From positions 3,348,001 through 3,412,000 of the forward strand of contig NC_064000.1 of NCBI RefSeq assembly GCF_932276165.1: a stretch of DNA of 64,000 nt. Direction: 5' to 3'. A program made the translations under genes and the position numbers. Numbering within the stretch: the first letter of the stretch is position 1; the number at the start of each line of letters is the position of its first letter. Shown here piece after piece: positions 1-12,979 of the stretch. The DNA is from Plutella xylostella (taxonomy: Eukaryota; Arthropoda; Insecta; Lepidoptera; Plutellidae). Under the pieces are notes generated by a model that worked only from the letters and a program-made list of their open reading frames with translations, did no database searches and had not been told where the DNA came from.

Positions 1-1785
1 GTGCCACCATTTATTAACAGATCTAACTCACTTATTGTATCTATGAAAATGTACTTATGTTTTTTTATGCCTTTTGTCGTGCAGAACATATTGGCATCTA
101 CTGCGTCGAACTAATAACATACATATTATCCGCAATAAAAACTACAAGCTTATCACTAGAGGAATGATATAATTCATACACGTCCAAATAACAATCAATA
201 TAGATCTTTAAGTATGTATATAGAATAATGTATATAACATAATATTCTAATATATTATCTTTGGAATATAATGTAAATTTTGGTCTACGTCTTAGTAAAT
301 CGATAAAGGGTAAATTAAGGCACCAAACAAGCTCATTACCTATCTATACTTTTTTCTAGTCAAAATACTACGAATAGTTAGAATGTAACAAAAAACCAAC
401 GTATGTAAGTATATCTCATCAAACAAAACTGACAAAGCGTAGGTACTCATAAATTAATTATGTAGGTAACAGACACAAGCTTAAGTTTCACTAATTGCTT
501 AATATTATATTATAAGGCATGTATCCAAGCTATACGCTTTAATCAAACCGGTACCATTCAAGCGAATAAATATTCAAATTCATTAAAAAACATTATACAA
601 GATTGACACTAGATTCATATAGGCTGGCGAATATTAAAAGGGTTGTCAAAACACTACACAACATTGGCCCATACGGCGGGCGGGAGAGGTCTATGTCCAA
701 CTGTGGCCGATTGCAGGCTGATGATGATGGCTCATATAACCTTAAATTTTTCCCCTTTCGAGAATGAATTTTGATATGCAAACGGTATGCTCATTTCGAT
801 TCGGGATATGTTAATTATTCCAGCATAAATGAATAGGATTTGGTATTAAAATACTATTGTCAGTAGTCTAGAACATGGTATGAGGACAAGCCGTAAATTA
901 TAAGATATACTATGAAATTTGACTAATCTTTTAAATGTAAACGCGTAGACACTAAAGAGGAATAGGTACTTTCAGCTACTTCTGAAGGATACCTTATCAG
1001 AAAAAATGTTTAGGTTCAGATTTTTCCCCATGTGTTACCTACGTACAGAATTGGCATCGCATTACTAAACAATAATGTTGTTTGGCATGTGACTAGATAG
1101 CTATATAGCGGAATTTGATTGCAATGGCGTGTTTGGTCAAAGCTACTTTATTGAACTAACTATATGTTATATTTTTTAAGTGCTATGCCTAAGCGAAGAC
1201 AGATTATTTAAGAATGATGGCTGTCTTTTATTAGATCAACCTAATCAAGATGACTTGTCATAATGTCACATAGTATCATGACTCAAGATCGGAAGATAGC
1301 TTATCAATAAATTGGTCATATCTAGGTAAAAAAACTACATTCAATGGTCATAATGGTAGACTAAACTCTGAAATACAATAAAAATAATTTGGCATCCCTC
1401 TGACATAGAATAGGGTAAACAAAATGGCTTTAGCAGCCATATTTTTAAACTAGAATCATTTGGCTGACATCCATTCAACACCTAACATTATTAAGTTCAA
1501 ACATTAACATAACTATAAATAGAAACTATTCGACAAAAAGTTTTCTAACATAAAATTTCTGGAATGTTCGGGTAAAATCAATACCTTTTTTCTTTACTTC
1601 AAAAAAAACTTTGGTTGTAAAATCCAAACACCAATCCGTGGTGCGAGAAGCAATAAACTTTGTGACTTATCATAACAAACGAAAACCTACGCTAACGTAT
1701 ACAGAACAACCCCCTTATTCACTCAAGTTCAATAGCTAAAACGTTCTGTAACTTTACTATGAATAAAGGGGTAAGTATCTATTCC
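1..1785. other. d4 intron or 3' region, AT-rich, no gene seen
   Basis: No exon of d4 or any other gene could be recognised. A LINE 3' tail (about 655-735, plus) carries the typical 'gaggtctatgtccaactgtgg' plus GATGATGATG signature. A 70-bp foldback (1708-1778) has ends CCCCTTATTC and GAATAAAGGGG, resembling the element at 49955-50171. Confidence 0.6.
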
Positions 1786-2145
1786 TTAATCATCGCCGAC
1801 GCCATTGCAAGACTTGTCTGGACTAGACGACGGCGGCGACATAGGATACTCGCCATAGACTATATCGTTCTCCAACAACTTAGTCTGTGTAGCGAAGCTA
1901 TCAAAGTCATCCGCCGGGTACGACATAGACGGCAGTATTTCAACTAAGCCGTTGACTTTGATGGAGTTTTGGTGTTTTTCGCAGAGGCGGGGGTGGTGGG
2001 GGCACCGGCCGCGACGTGGGGGCCTCCCGCGGCGCTTACCTGAGCGGCCGCAGTCCGAGCAGCTCACCAGCTGTTCTGGCGTGAAGGTCTTCTTGTTCTC
2101 GCGGTCGTCGCCGAGGCAGAAGTCGCAGTATGGTGACGGCGATGC
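1786..2145 (-). CDS. d4: Alternative terminal exon of d4 (half-PHD read-through isoform)
   Basis: If the donor at 2039-2038 is not used, the last d4 exon stays open for 84 more codons after GRS (residue 410) and stops at 1786-1788. The predicted isoform has about 494 residues. The added tail begins with a basic GKRRGRPPRRGR segment. It continues with a His/Cys patch, an acidic-aromatic stretch (YPADDFDSF) and a Ser/Pro-rich end (MSPPSSSPDK). Composition and codon use look coding rather than intronic. Established knowledge: vertebrate DPF3a ends the same way, with half a PHD1 followed by an alternative tail. A minus-strand AATAAA signal lies at 1232-1227. This is inference without transcript evidence; a chance open stretch in a GC-rich intron start is the alternative. 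Confidence 0.42.
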   Translation of the reverse strand, partial: ASPSPYCDFCLGDDRENKKTFTPEQLVSCSDCGRSGKRRGRPPRRGRCPHHPRLCEKHQNSIKVNGLVEILPSMSYPADDFDSFATQTKLLENDIVYGEYPMSPPSSSPDKSCNGVGDD

Positions 2146-5100
2146 CTGTAAGAGATTGGTTTATGAGTTATTCTGTGCAAGCCTCCCTTGGCTTTTAACC
2201 TCTAGAATGCCGTGTGCCAGATCTGTCCCAACCCCCCTTGTCTGCCTAGTGACAGATCTGTCCCAAAAGCACTTCATCGCGATTTTTGTGATTTTAGTTA
2301 TTAATTACCACGAAATAGAGTATGAAATCACCTGTAATTTATTCTATATGAATGAAACAACCATCGACAACATTCATTGAGTCAAAAACTTCACTTGTTT
2401 ACTAGTAGCGCGAAATTCAAATTTTGGTATCTCGAACACTCCATGTACTCGCCACTGTTGCTAATAAAATAGTGATTTCGTATGGAAAAAACGTCAAAAG
2501 GTGTGTAAATACTATGTTTTCTTGTTATTTATTCAATTTTGAAGGTATAGTGATAAATCAATAATATAAAAAAATACAAAAAATGTAGTTTTTATCGATC
2601 TAAAATTGTACCGGATTATTGCCTGAAGGGTGTGTAACTTTCTAAACTGTTTTCTAGTCTTTTATGTAAAAACATCAATAAATTATTTATTTCATTTATA
2701 AAGATAATTTTATTGATAATACATATTTATATCGGTTTATTCAATAAATAGCCAAAATATTAGAGAAAATCTATATTTATCAAGGTGCATCCAAAATTCA
2801 CACACACACATACGCAAACAAATTGGCCACCGCTCGTGTGTGTACACGAAGTGCGTTGGGTTGTTATACAGCGTGTTTTATTTTTTAGGATCTTCGCTCT
2901 AGTGAACGTGAAGTTAAGGCTCTTTAGAATGATGTCGGTGTGTAGATGAGTCTGAGAGGGTGATCACCTGTCCTATTTATATAAATAAATATATCTATTT
3001 ATATATGTATATTTGTGTATATTTGTATATTTGTGGAAAGTAGGTTAACAAATAACTAAATATGATTCAGTAAGTAACTTACTTTTAAGTTTTTATAATT
3101 TAGTATGCTAAAATACGAAACATTATAAAAATATTATCATTCATGTTTTATTTCATCAAAAGTGAACACCCTTGATTTGGGACAGATCTGTCACACGGCG
3201 CACTGGAGCAAGCTCTTGTCACGCACACATGCACATGTACAGAAAATGGAGTCTTTTGAAATAAAGCAAATTATAATCAGTTTTCAAAATGTAAATTATG
3301 AATCTATTTACTCTAGAGTTTATATTTTATTGATATCAGTTGATAGCTATATAATCTCTTCAAGTAATAAATATAAAAAAAACCTGGATTGAAACTAAAA
3401 TTATATTGAAATAGAGGTATTTTTCTGTGATGGGTGCAGTTTCAAGTAAAAATCTGTAATCAATGACCTATAGAAATCAAATAAAACAATTATAACCAAT
3501 AAAATTCATTGTAACACGTTCATTAGCTATCTAACAATAAATTACAATCGATACATTATTGAGTACCAAACAATAATACCCAAATATTCATATAAATGTG
3601 ATTCCCGCGCGGGCGCTCTCTACTGTCAAAAAGCGCCGGCAGACGGCAGTTACATGTGTGCGCGGCCGTTCGGCATAGGAAAGGTTAAAGGGTTTCCTAG
3701 ATAAATAGTAACCAATAGCACGCGGGGATAATGTAGCGGGCAAGTATTCTACAACAGTAACATAAACTGAGGGTTAAAGACATCCTTTTCCTGCCAGAGC
3801 TTCTTCTTAGCGTCTCGGTGACAAGAACTAGAGCTAGCTTTGGTCACCATGGTGAAAGGATTGGCCAGTCAGATTAGCGTCGATCTCACGAGGACATTCT
3901 CTCGTGCTCCTGGCAGTTAAAATCTGGCTATTGTTATTCTCTAGAGAAGGGCTTATAACAATGAGCTTCCTACCTTATTACCACCACCAGCGGCAGGCGG
4001 TTTAGCCACACCAGGCTCACTGGGCTCGGGGGCTCTCGGCACGAGCGGGGCCGTGGCCGAGTCGGAGGACGATGTGTCGGCGGAGGCGGGGCGCGGCGGC
4101 GGCGAGGGCCGGCGCGGGGGCGGCGCGGGGGCCGGGGCGGGGGTGCCGGGGGCGGCTGCGGCTCCCGTTGTTGTTGTTGCTAGGGGAGGATGTGGTGGTT
4201 AGTTTGGTGTTACGATGATAAAAGGAATTCGGATTAATTTGGAAGGTTTTATAGATTTATTGGTCATGCTCCGATGGTCAAAGGAGTGTCCTTTCGCCTA
4301 AGACACACTAAGGGGATGAAATTTCTTCTTGGGATTTTAGTGATACAAATAATCACTGTATGAACAGACAGTCTTGTGTACTGAGCACACATTGGACATT
4401 GCAATGAGCTCCTGCACAAGAGTGATCTGAAGGTTCTTCTTATCGTGTCTGTGACAAACACAAGAGCTGGACGAAATTATAACTGATGGCGACAGTCCTG
4501 TAGCTAAAAAATCAACAACTCACCTGCAGCAGGCTTGTTCAAGAAGGTGACATAGCTGTCCTGGTACTCGTGCTGCGCGGGCGGCGTGGGGGCCCCCGCG
4601 CGCGAGTCGCGCGAGTCCCCGTCGGAGCCCCCGCCGCCCTCCTTGTGCGTGTGCGTGTAGTGGTACGTCAGCCCCGGCCGCGTCTTGTACTTGGCGCCGC
4701 ACACTGCGAGTGGAAATTTAAGGTGAATATGGAGGAAGAAAGAAAAGGAATAAAGGATACAAAAATATTGGTCACGGCTCCAATTGTAATAGGCCCACTT
4801 TTTGTCTTTCATTCTTTAGTAAATAGAATATCTAAGTGTGCTATATTGTACATGTTTAACAGTTATTGATATGTTAAAATGCTAGGTCTCTTGATATATT
4901 TCATAAGGAATTGAACGTAATATAGTCTTACTTACCGTCGGTGGTGCCTCCCCACTGCTTTAAATCACTTTTATGTCGTCAAAAAGATCGATAATAATTC
5001 ATAATTTCAATAGAAATATTAAGTTTTTTACTAACTGGGAATAGGGATATGACGTCATCAGAACAGAGCATAGGAGGCACCACGACGGCTCGGCAGTTTT

Positions 5101-8100
5101 TACAAAAACAAAACAAATATTCCGAAAAAAACAATCCGTTAATTTTCCGTCATCAATCAACAACTTTACGGACACAGAGCAAAGTTTAAGAACACTCTTT
5201 TGTTTTCCTTTTTCTAATCTGTGAATCTAGACTTTTCACCAGTCAGGCACGCAGGATTTCGAAAATCGTACATGCATAAAGTCGCATCAAGAAGTTTTGT
5301 TCTTTTTTTGTAAGTGGCAAGGAGTTTGGTGTTCTTAGAGTTTGCAATGTGGGTTTGCCGGTCCGTCGTGCGTGGCCTATGGTCGGTTCTAACGGGCGCA
5401 ATGCTGGTTTCTTTGATTGATGACCTCAAATCAATGGATCTGCTTTTCGTATTGAAGCTAGAAAACAAAGCAATAAATTTGGTAGAAATTTAAATTTTGA
5501 TATACTGTGTCTCACAAAACCTTACCGACTATTATAAAGTTTTTATTATTTCATATTTTAAACACAGTGTATCAAATTAGTTTTTGATCCAAAATGGTGT
5601 CCAATCAAAATGTTGAAACAAATATCAGAGCTACGCTGTATACTTTTATTTCTTATTCAACATAAATATTTTTTGTTTTATTTTTGTATAAATTCAATAA
5701 CAATCTTTGGGTGCTAATAATAGTTTGGATCTAAGAATAATTATTTCTAAATAATCTAAGTCCCTTATTTTATAGGTTGGTGCGTAGGTGGCTTACTTAT
5801 TTTTTCTCTAATGTCTTCTATAATAATCCCCAAATTTCAGGGGTGCATGACATCAATCAGCAACTGACAGTAAGGAAGTGACAGAAAAACTTTTAGGTGG
5901 AATTTCACCAAACGCACATTATAACAACCCCACGCCAACGCGGCAGCAACTCTACTCACACTCCTTAAGTTTTTCTAGACATTTCGTGTACGATGCGTAG
6001 GCCACTCGTTGTACACTACTTTATAATATTTTTTTGAAATTAAACCTAGAACATATGACACAGGGCTTAAATATTAATGTCTAGCATAGAGTCGAGTCGC
6101 CGGTGAGTTGTTATAATGTGCGAAGACCTTAAATGTATTTAGTAGCCTGACAAACGTTGGCAGTTGGTACAAAATGTATTCAAAATTTGACTTAAATGCA
6201 ATTTTAAATATGTTTAGCGTTTGGTAAAAGTGACCCTTAATCTCAATTATAGCTATAACGACAAGTCCATAAAATTTAACATAGTTTTGTTTATGTGCAT
6301 TTGATCTTTATTAGTTTAATGTTTTTAAATTTAGGTTGTTTTTGTAAAAGCCACCAACACATCAGCCTAACATAAATTTCACTGCACATTTAAATAATAT
6401 TAAAATGAGTGTCTTAACACACAATCCTAGAGTTAGCCCTAGTTTCACATATATTGAAAATCATGTGATTAAAATATATATTTTTGTAATCGCATAGGTA
6501 TATAATATATGCTTCTAACTAGTTCTTACTTAGGCAGAATTTAGCAGAGTGTGTTTAGACAGTTACAATTACAATAAATAACATTACAAGATTAAATGAG
6601 AATCATGTTCACACAAATATTTTAAAATAATAATTACAAACGCATCAACGACATTGCAAATGTGCGTGCAACACAAACAATATTATTTTACATAATCAAG
6701 TGAAGTGTTTATCCAGTGTCAATTAAACTAAAAACTGGCAAAATTAATTGAGTTTCAATTTTCTAACTTCATCTGCCCGGCTGCACGATAGTAGATCGTA
6801 GTTACATAATTAACTCAAATTCATAGACCGTATTGTAAATTTACAACAAGTTTAAAATTGAATTGGACACGAGTTTCGGTTCTTTACGTCACTTTATTGT
6901 AAAGTGTGAAAAAGCTCTATGATTTTGGGGGTTAATATTTGAGGCTCATTATTGGTTTCACGTCAACACTTCAAAAATAGCGTTTTTACATTTCGCTCTT
7001 ACAACCATACAAGCACGCTGATGTTAGAAATTCACAATAAATATAAACCGTTTGGCACATGCCTAAAAATATTTTAAACTACAACATAAATACAATTTTA
7101 GTCTATAAAAAGAATTATTATTATTCGGTAATTCAAAAGCAAAACCTTTAAGCTATCAGTTACTTGATTTGCCTAAAAGATCATAGATATAAAATGGGAG
7201 TAAAAATACTAATGCCGAGTTGCAGAAAGGCACTTTTCTTAATGTCGGCATTAAATCTGTGTCTGTCTTTTCTGTCCGTATACTGTCAAAGCAAGGCAGC
7301 AATACATTTGAGGTTGGCATAAGCTTAAAGTTCCTTTCAACAACTCAGAGTAAATACAATAATAAAGATGCGAATTTTGTAAGAAACCCGAGAAAAATAG
7401 GAAATAAATAACTATCACAGATAAATGAGTCATACTAAAGGCATTTTTTTTGCGGTTCTGAACGAAAAATGGAGTCTGAATCAGTTTTCTTTTGTTCTTC
7501 TTTGCAAATAGGTACTGAAGGTACTTTCTTCTTATGTTCGTAAAAGATGTGTCTAAATTTTAGAGAAAAATGCCTATAATCCATTTACACCAATAAAAAT
7601 ATGTTATAATGAATGATTTAGTGCACTAAAAGAACGCTAAAAGATAAAAATAAAAAAGCAACAAAACAATAATAAAATAAAAACATGACGATAAGTGAGT
7701 GATTTTATAAATTTGTGATGATTTATAATGAGTTTCATAAGACTTCATTTTAGAATATGTGTGTTGTGGTGGAATTACTGAAGAACGTGAAAGTCGTTAC
7801 TGAAATATTATAAATATACAATAACAATAAATAAGTTATGTCAGAGTGCTGTACCGTCAAAAAATATTATATAAAGGGTCATACAATTCATACTACATAT
7901 CACCATTGCTTTAACTCTGACACATATTAATGTTTTTTTTTATAAATTTATGAAAAAGTTTTAACGTTTTTAAAATAAATATGAATTATTGACATAATAT
8001 GAAACCCTTCCTTCGTTGGAAGGAGACCCGTGCCCCAGCAGTAGAGGTGATGATGAATTATTTAGGTCTTCAGTAATCCCACATAATATACCCTAATGGA

Positions 8101-11100
8101 AGATATACCTCCTTATTGTTAACCTACGCATTATAGTAACAACACCCTCTAATATTATTGGTACAATTAACTCTGTGGCAGTGTTACATTCTTTTAATAT
8201 CTATTAGTTTTATAAAATTGGTGTTTTCGTTCCTACCCTCACTCGACCGCGAATTTAGGATATTTTTTAAAATGTTAAATTAATTAATTACAATTTATAT
8301 CAATAGTTCTAGCCACACAAAACTGCCAATTGATTTAATAATTATAATTTAAGCGAATAAAATATGTACACCTACGTAAATGCATGCGTTTAAAATTATA
8401 TTTTAGGTATTCTAAATAAGTATTTTTTTTTGTATATAGCGTGCAAAATTTCCTATAAAAATCTGTCATTGTGTCTGGCTTTTTAGTATTCCAATAATTT
8501 TAGATTATTAACAACCAGTTTCTATCTTCTACTCAAATCTCAAAGGTTTTTTTTTTACATTCCTTGTATGAGTGAGGTATGTGTCCAAAATATGGACAAT
8601 TGAAACTGGCTGGTGACGTGAGATACCGTTTTTACGATGCCAATAAGACAGTAAGTCACCCTATACTAATAACCGCATATATTGCATAAATCCAGCAATG
8701 CCCAGCTATTTTTATCCTAAACATAATGTACACTACAACGCAACTGGGTGCTATTGATGATTCTATCATATTCACGTTATACTATGTAAACTATAACGTT
8801 AAATTTTTGACCGGGGGGTCTAGTACAGGTTTGAAAGTTTGTCGAAAACTATAAAAGTTTCAGTTTTCTCGAATACTAAGTGGCGCCTCTAGCGGAAACT
8901 ATCATGAAACTTTTGACTGATAATGTATGCAGATGACAGGAGAAAACGTAAACTTTTTAGTTTTCATAAATAGCAAATCCCGTACTAGAAGCCCTGACAA
9001 AAAATGGGTATTATTGGCTGATAGGACAGCAATTTAAAGGTACTATTTGACTGGTAAACGACATGAGGTCGCAGCAAACGACGTGTCGCAATTACACTAC
9101 TAGTTTCTATGTATTTCTATGGGAATAATTGGCTAGACCTAATGCTTGGCGACAAGTCCATAGACTTACATAGAAACCAGTAAGTAGTTACATGAGTCGT
9201 CACTGCTGACAAGCGGAACCTAAATTCATACTATTTGTTTTGTCAAATTAAGCCATTCCAGTTGAAGATCTAAGGTGGATATTTCAGTCTATGGTGTAAC
9301 TTAAATACCAAATTTTCTATATTTCTTTTTTCTACTTGTATTTCCACACGATATGTTTTGTTTATGTATGAATAAAATAACTAAATATATCAGACAATAT
9401 TTCAATTTCTAAGCTTTCATAATATTTCTGCACAAACACAGTTTAGTAAAATTTCATCCTTTTGACTTATAAATAAACCTATATTTACCATAAAACTTAT
9501 GTGATGCTTAAATATATTTTTATAATAATATTAGAGATATTATACAACTTACATTATTAGTTTAGATTAGCTAAATAAGCTCAGGTCTTTAGTTGAAAGT
9601 TGAAATTACTAATACATTTTATCAGATTATAGTTAAGCCTGCCGACATCCGACTCGTTTTTTGTATTTATGTTAAGGGAAAATAACTCCCTATTTTCTAT
9701 TTTATCATAAAGCACATTCAATACTTTGGGATACGAATGTTGTCAAAAACTTAGGTAAATTACTATTGAGTTTAATTGTGACGAATAAATATTAACATCG
9801 CTAAACTTTACTAACCGGACCTGAGCTTTAAGGCAGTACCATCATTACACAGTGAACTTAGCCGCAGCACTACCGGCAACCAACCAATCAGATCTTGGAC
9901 GTATCCGGCCAATCAGATCTACGCATTTATGTTTGCAGCCATTGCGGCTAAGTTCAGAGTGCTGTAGAGTGTTCTAGAAGATTAAACCTAGTGTTTCCTT
10001 CGTGAAGACTTACGTTCGCAGGCGTAGGGCTTCTCTCCTTCGCCAGGCACTTCGTAGGGTAGGGTCGCGCCCTGGTTGGCTCGTTTCCTCCCGCGGCCCT
10101 GTTGACAATATAATTCATTTATTAACCAGAAACTAATTCAATTTTAGATGTATTATATTATAAAGAAAATATTCCTTTTGATGAATCATATGGCTACCAT
10201 GAAAAAGAGCAACCATAAACATACATACAACCAATAACGGTGGTTGTCACAATGCGTTGTATTTTACCCATAGCGCAGTACATACAGAAACGTATATGTA
10301 AAATCATTATTCAGATTACTGATATGAAAATGTATTATGTTTTCAGACACACAATGAGACGTCTGCCTCATGTGTAGGCCAAAGATTATCACTCAATCTT
10401 GTGCCAAAGTTATTGTTGTTCCCTTTCTGACAAAGACTTCTTTCAGGTGAAAACAGGGCATGCAAAATATTACTATTCCATTCTTTCCTGCTAAATTTTA
10501 TATTAGTTTCAGAGATGAATTGAGGCAAACCTACACTACAGAATCAGTTTACTTTAAAGAACAGCTATTTATATGTCTACAAACATAATTTTCTAGTGTT
10601 ATGAGACCTTACAATACATTTCATTTCCATTCTCCAAAGTTCTCCTCAATAAGACTATTTACTACTGTTTTATTTCATACAATACAGAATTATCTAAGGT
10701 TCAACATCCTTTCACATTTTCGTTGCACAGTGGCTAATCTAAAATTTTTGGGGAAATAAATTAAAAAAAAAAAATCTACTCACAGCACGGCCCCTCTTCG
10801 GGGTCCCTTCATCAACTGGAGCGGCACTCTTCCTGGTCCTGCCACCTCGCGAGCCCGGCCCGCTGGGGGTGGAGCCGCCCCGCTTCTTGCGTCTGTTGGC
10901 GTACGTGTCGTCATAGTAGTCCTCGTCCGACTCTGGGTCCGGTTCCTCGCCTGTCTCCATCTCTTCTATGGCCAGCTCGTCGTAGAACCATTCCTGGGAA
11001 GGTTTTAGGGGTAATGAGTTGTTATTTAGTTTGTTTTTATTAAACGATATTGTGTATAATAAAATCATGTCCATTCATTAAATTCATAAAAGTCTCTTTG

Positions 11101-12343
11101 AATAGCAGACTCTAAGGGATATTACAGTCAGCTAGTTGCCGGCGACTCAGTCCCTCTGCGACCAAAACAAAGGCAGGCGACCAAGTGCATAACACATTAT
11201 TTAAACTAATGAAAGTCACAGTCACTGGTGACTCGGTCACCAGCAACTAGTTGTCAGTGCGTGGCCATCACTTCCATGTAGTAAGATTAAGTATTAGCAG
11301 CTAATTTACTCGTGATTTATTTCTTTTTATGCAACTGCCAACTGTAATCAAATGGATAGAATCTTAACTACATATCAATAGTTAGGCACAAGAAACATAA
11401 GTTTACCTTAGGATCATCTTTAACAGCAGCAGTCTGTGAGCCGTCCCTGCTGTCTTCAGCAGCAAGCGCCTCGGTGGGGATACCAGAACTGTTCTCCCCT
11501 TCGCCGATGGTGTCGTTGGGGTTGTCCACTCTGCTCCAGCCCCACCGGGTCGATGACACTGAGAGGTACTGCCGCCTGGCTTTCCGCCACCTAAAGCAAA
11601 TTGAGGAATTTGTGGTGTTACATTCTTAGAACATAGAAGTTTTATACATATATCTTGAAAATGATAAAAACTTCAGTAACTAGATCCTCAAGGAAGATGC
11701 AACATGATATACATACATAGATTGATTACAACATCAATGTATATTTTCTTGTGTACTTATGTAGTAAATTGGGAAAATGGATGAGTTAAATATTAAAAGA
11801 AATACCTTTGTGATGGATATGAGTACACCTGTCCCTCTTTCAGTCCCGGCATGCGTTGCTTTTTCGTCATAAACAGATTGCAGTGGCTTTGTGCGACACC
11901 TGAAAACACAAAAAATGCTAACTGTATGGCAGCATCATCATAAAGTAAGGAATCGTGCATCTCTTTCGCACAGTATGGAAAATAGGACAACAGAATGAAA
12001 CGCAAAATAGATGCTAAGGACGAAAGGAAATCGATAATTTACCGGTTTGGGTGTCGATGAACGGCATACGCATTCTCCTTTCCGCACATAGTCGAGAGTT
12101 AAACGTTGACGAGTTTTCTATGATTTCTTTGTAGCTTGGATCATTGAGAAAACTGAAAAGCGAACAACAAGGTGTCAACACTATCAAGTAGTTTTGATAC
12201 TTTTCCAGTACATATTGATGTAAATTTTATTCACAACACTTTAGTATAAATAAATAACTATTTAAATCACACAATTAACCTTCTTACCTTTCTATTTTAG
12301 CTAAATTTGCAGGATTCACGACCTGAATCTCGGCGGCCGCCAT
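2040..12343 (-). CDS. d4: d4/DPF family protein (BAF45-type chromatin-remodelling subunit), 3' end outside window
   Basis: Nine minus-strand coding exons: 12343-12288, 12152-12043, 11899-11806, 11590-11407, 10993-10784, 10098-10014, 4703-4524, 4179-3974 and 2145-2040. All have GT-AG junctions and the phases stay in frame, giving about 410 residues. The start MAAAEIQVVNPA lies on exon 1. Seen: a Requiem/DPF N-terminal region (residues 1 to about 100), an acidic then basic stretch, a single Kruppel-type C2H2 finger (C245, C248, H261, H266) containing GAKYKTRPGLTYHYTHTH, a Pro/Ala-rich linker, and the first half of PHD1 (C382, C385, C404, C407) ending at GRSG. Family knowledge: d4/DPF proteins are BAF (SWI/SNF) subunits whose tandem PHD fingers read acylated and methylated histone H3. 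The remaining PHD exons must lie below position 1. Intron 6 (4704-10013) is 5.3 kb. The gene is divergent from NF-YC, with start codons 636 bp apart. Confidence 0.86.
2209..3200. mobile_element. Non-autonomous DNA element with GCCGTGTG termini in a d4 intron
   Basis: The left end reads GCCGTGTGCCAGATCTGTCC and the right end is its near-perfect inverse (about 23 bp). The outermost bases are about 990 bp apart. A second copy of GACAGATCTGTCCCAA lies just inside the left end (2252-2267). The interior is AT-rich and has no transposase reading frame. The superfamily is not recognised. Confidence 0.5.
3785..4485. repeat. Dispersed repeat fragments in the d4 introns flanking exon 8
   Basis: The stretch around 3800-3905 (signature GGTCACCATGGTGAAAGGAT) recurs inverted at 46904-46985. 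A related piece, with 'cttcttatcgtgtctgtgac', lies near 4435-4478. The d4 coding exon 8 (3974-4179) sits between the fragments. No ends or coding sequence were resolved, so the element type is unknown. Confidence 0.35.
4704..10013. other. d4 intron 6, 5.3 kb, no coding exon seen
   Basis: AT-rich throughout. Two weak foldback candidates stand out: 8814-8995 with inverted ends GGGTCTAGTACAGG, and 9846-9966 with inverted ends containing GAACTTAGCCGC. Nothing else was supported. Confidence 0.5.
11123..11259. mobile_element. Small foldback MITE in a d4 intron
   Basis: An inverted repeat of about 28 bp with mismatches. The left end reads TACAGTCAGCTAGTTGCCGG and the right end is the inverse of CACTGACAACTAGTTGCTGG. 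It lies between the exons ending at 10993 and starting at 11407. It has no coding capacity. Confidence 0.4.
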
Positions 12344-12979
12344 TTTAGCAGACGCAACGCAAGACTGCATTCAAAAACCAATGTAAAATTGAGAACGTCT
12401 ATCAATTTCATAATCAGACTGACAGTAGGACAGGTATTTACGTTTCACTGTTGTTAGACAAGGACAGCAAATAAATGTGGCAATTTTCTTTATTTTTATA
12501 TGGTTTCGGAACGCAACCAGATATGGAACGCAAAATTAGTATTGCCCGAATAAAAAAACATAGTAAAAAGTATATATCCATTATATAAATATAGACTCAA
12601 AACTTACCCTTACTTTCTTGTTACATGTAAAAACATAATTTTCTTCAATATATTCTAGAAAAGGATGTGGTTTTAAAAGTCTATTTGTACTAAAACTAAA
12701 TTTCAATGAACATAAGTTATTGCAACACCAATAAAAGCTCAAAACGTCAAATGTCAAGCTTGTGACTGGTCATCGGTGGACGAATCGTGTGAGCGGCGCT
12801 TTCCCAGTAATTGGTGATTGGAGATCTCCAAATATTTAGCTGATTATTGGTTACTGTGTTCTAGTACCTTAGCCGCCTTTACTAATTTTCGAAAAACTAT
12901 TTTCCGTAATACTTTTTGCGATTTGGGAAAAGTGTTTTGTGCCTTTTTGTATATCGGAGTTGCGTGAACGTAAATCAAG
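12344..12979. promoter_or_regulatory. Bidirectional promoter region between d4 and NF-YC with CCAAT boxes
   Basis: The two start codons face away from each other 636 bp apart. CCAAT pentamers occur at 12728-12732 (plus) and as ATTGG at 12810-12814, 12817-12821 and 12846-12850. All lie within about 250 bp of the NF-YC start codon. CCAAT is the binding site of the NF-Y complex, of which the downstream gene encodes one subunit. No TATA box was evident. Transcription starts cannot be placed from sequence alone. Confidence 0.55.
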
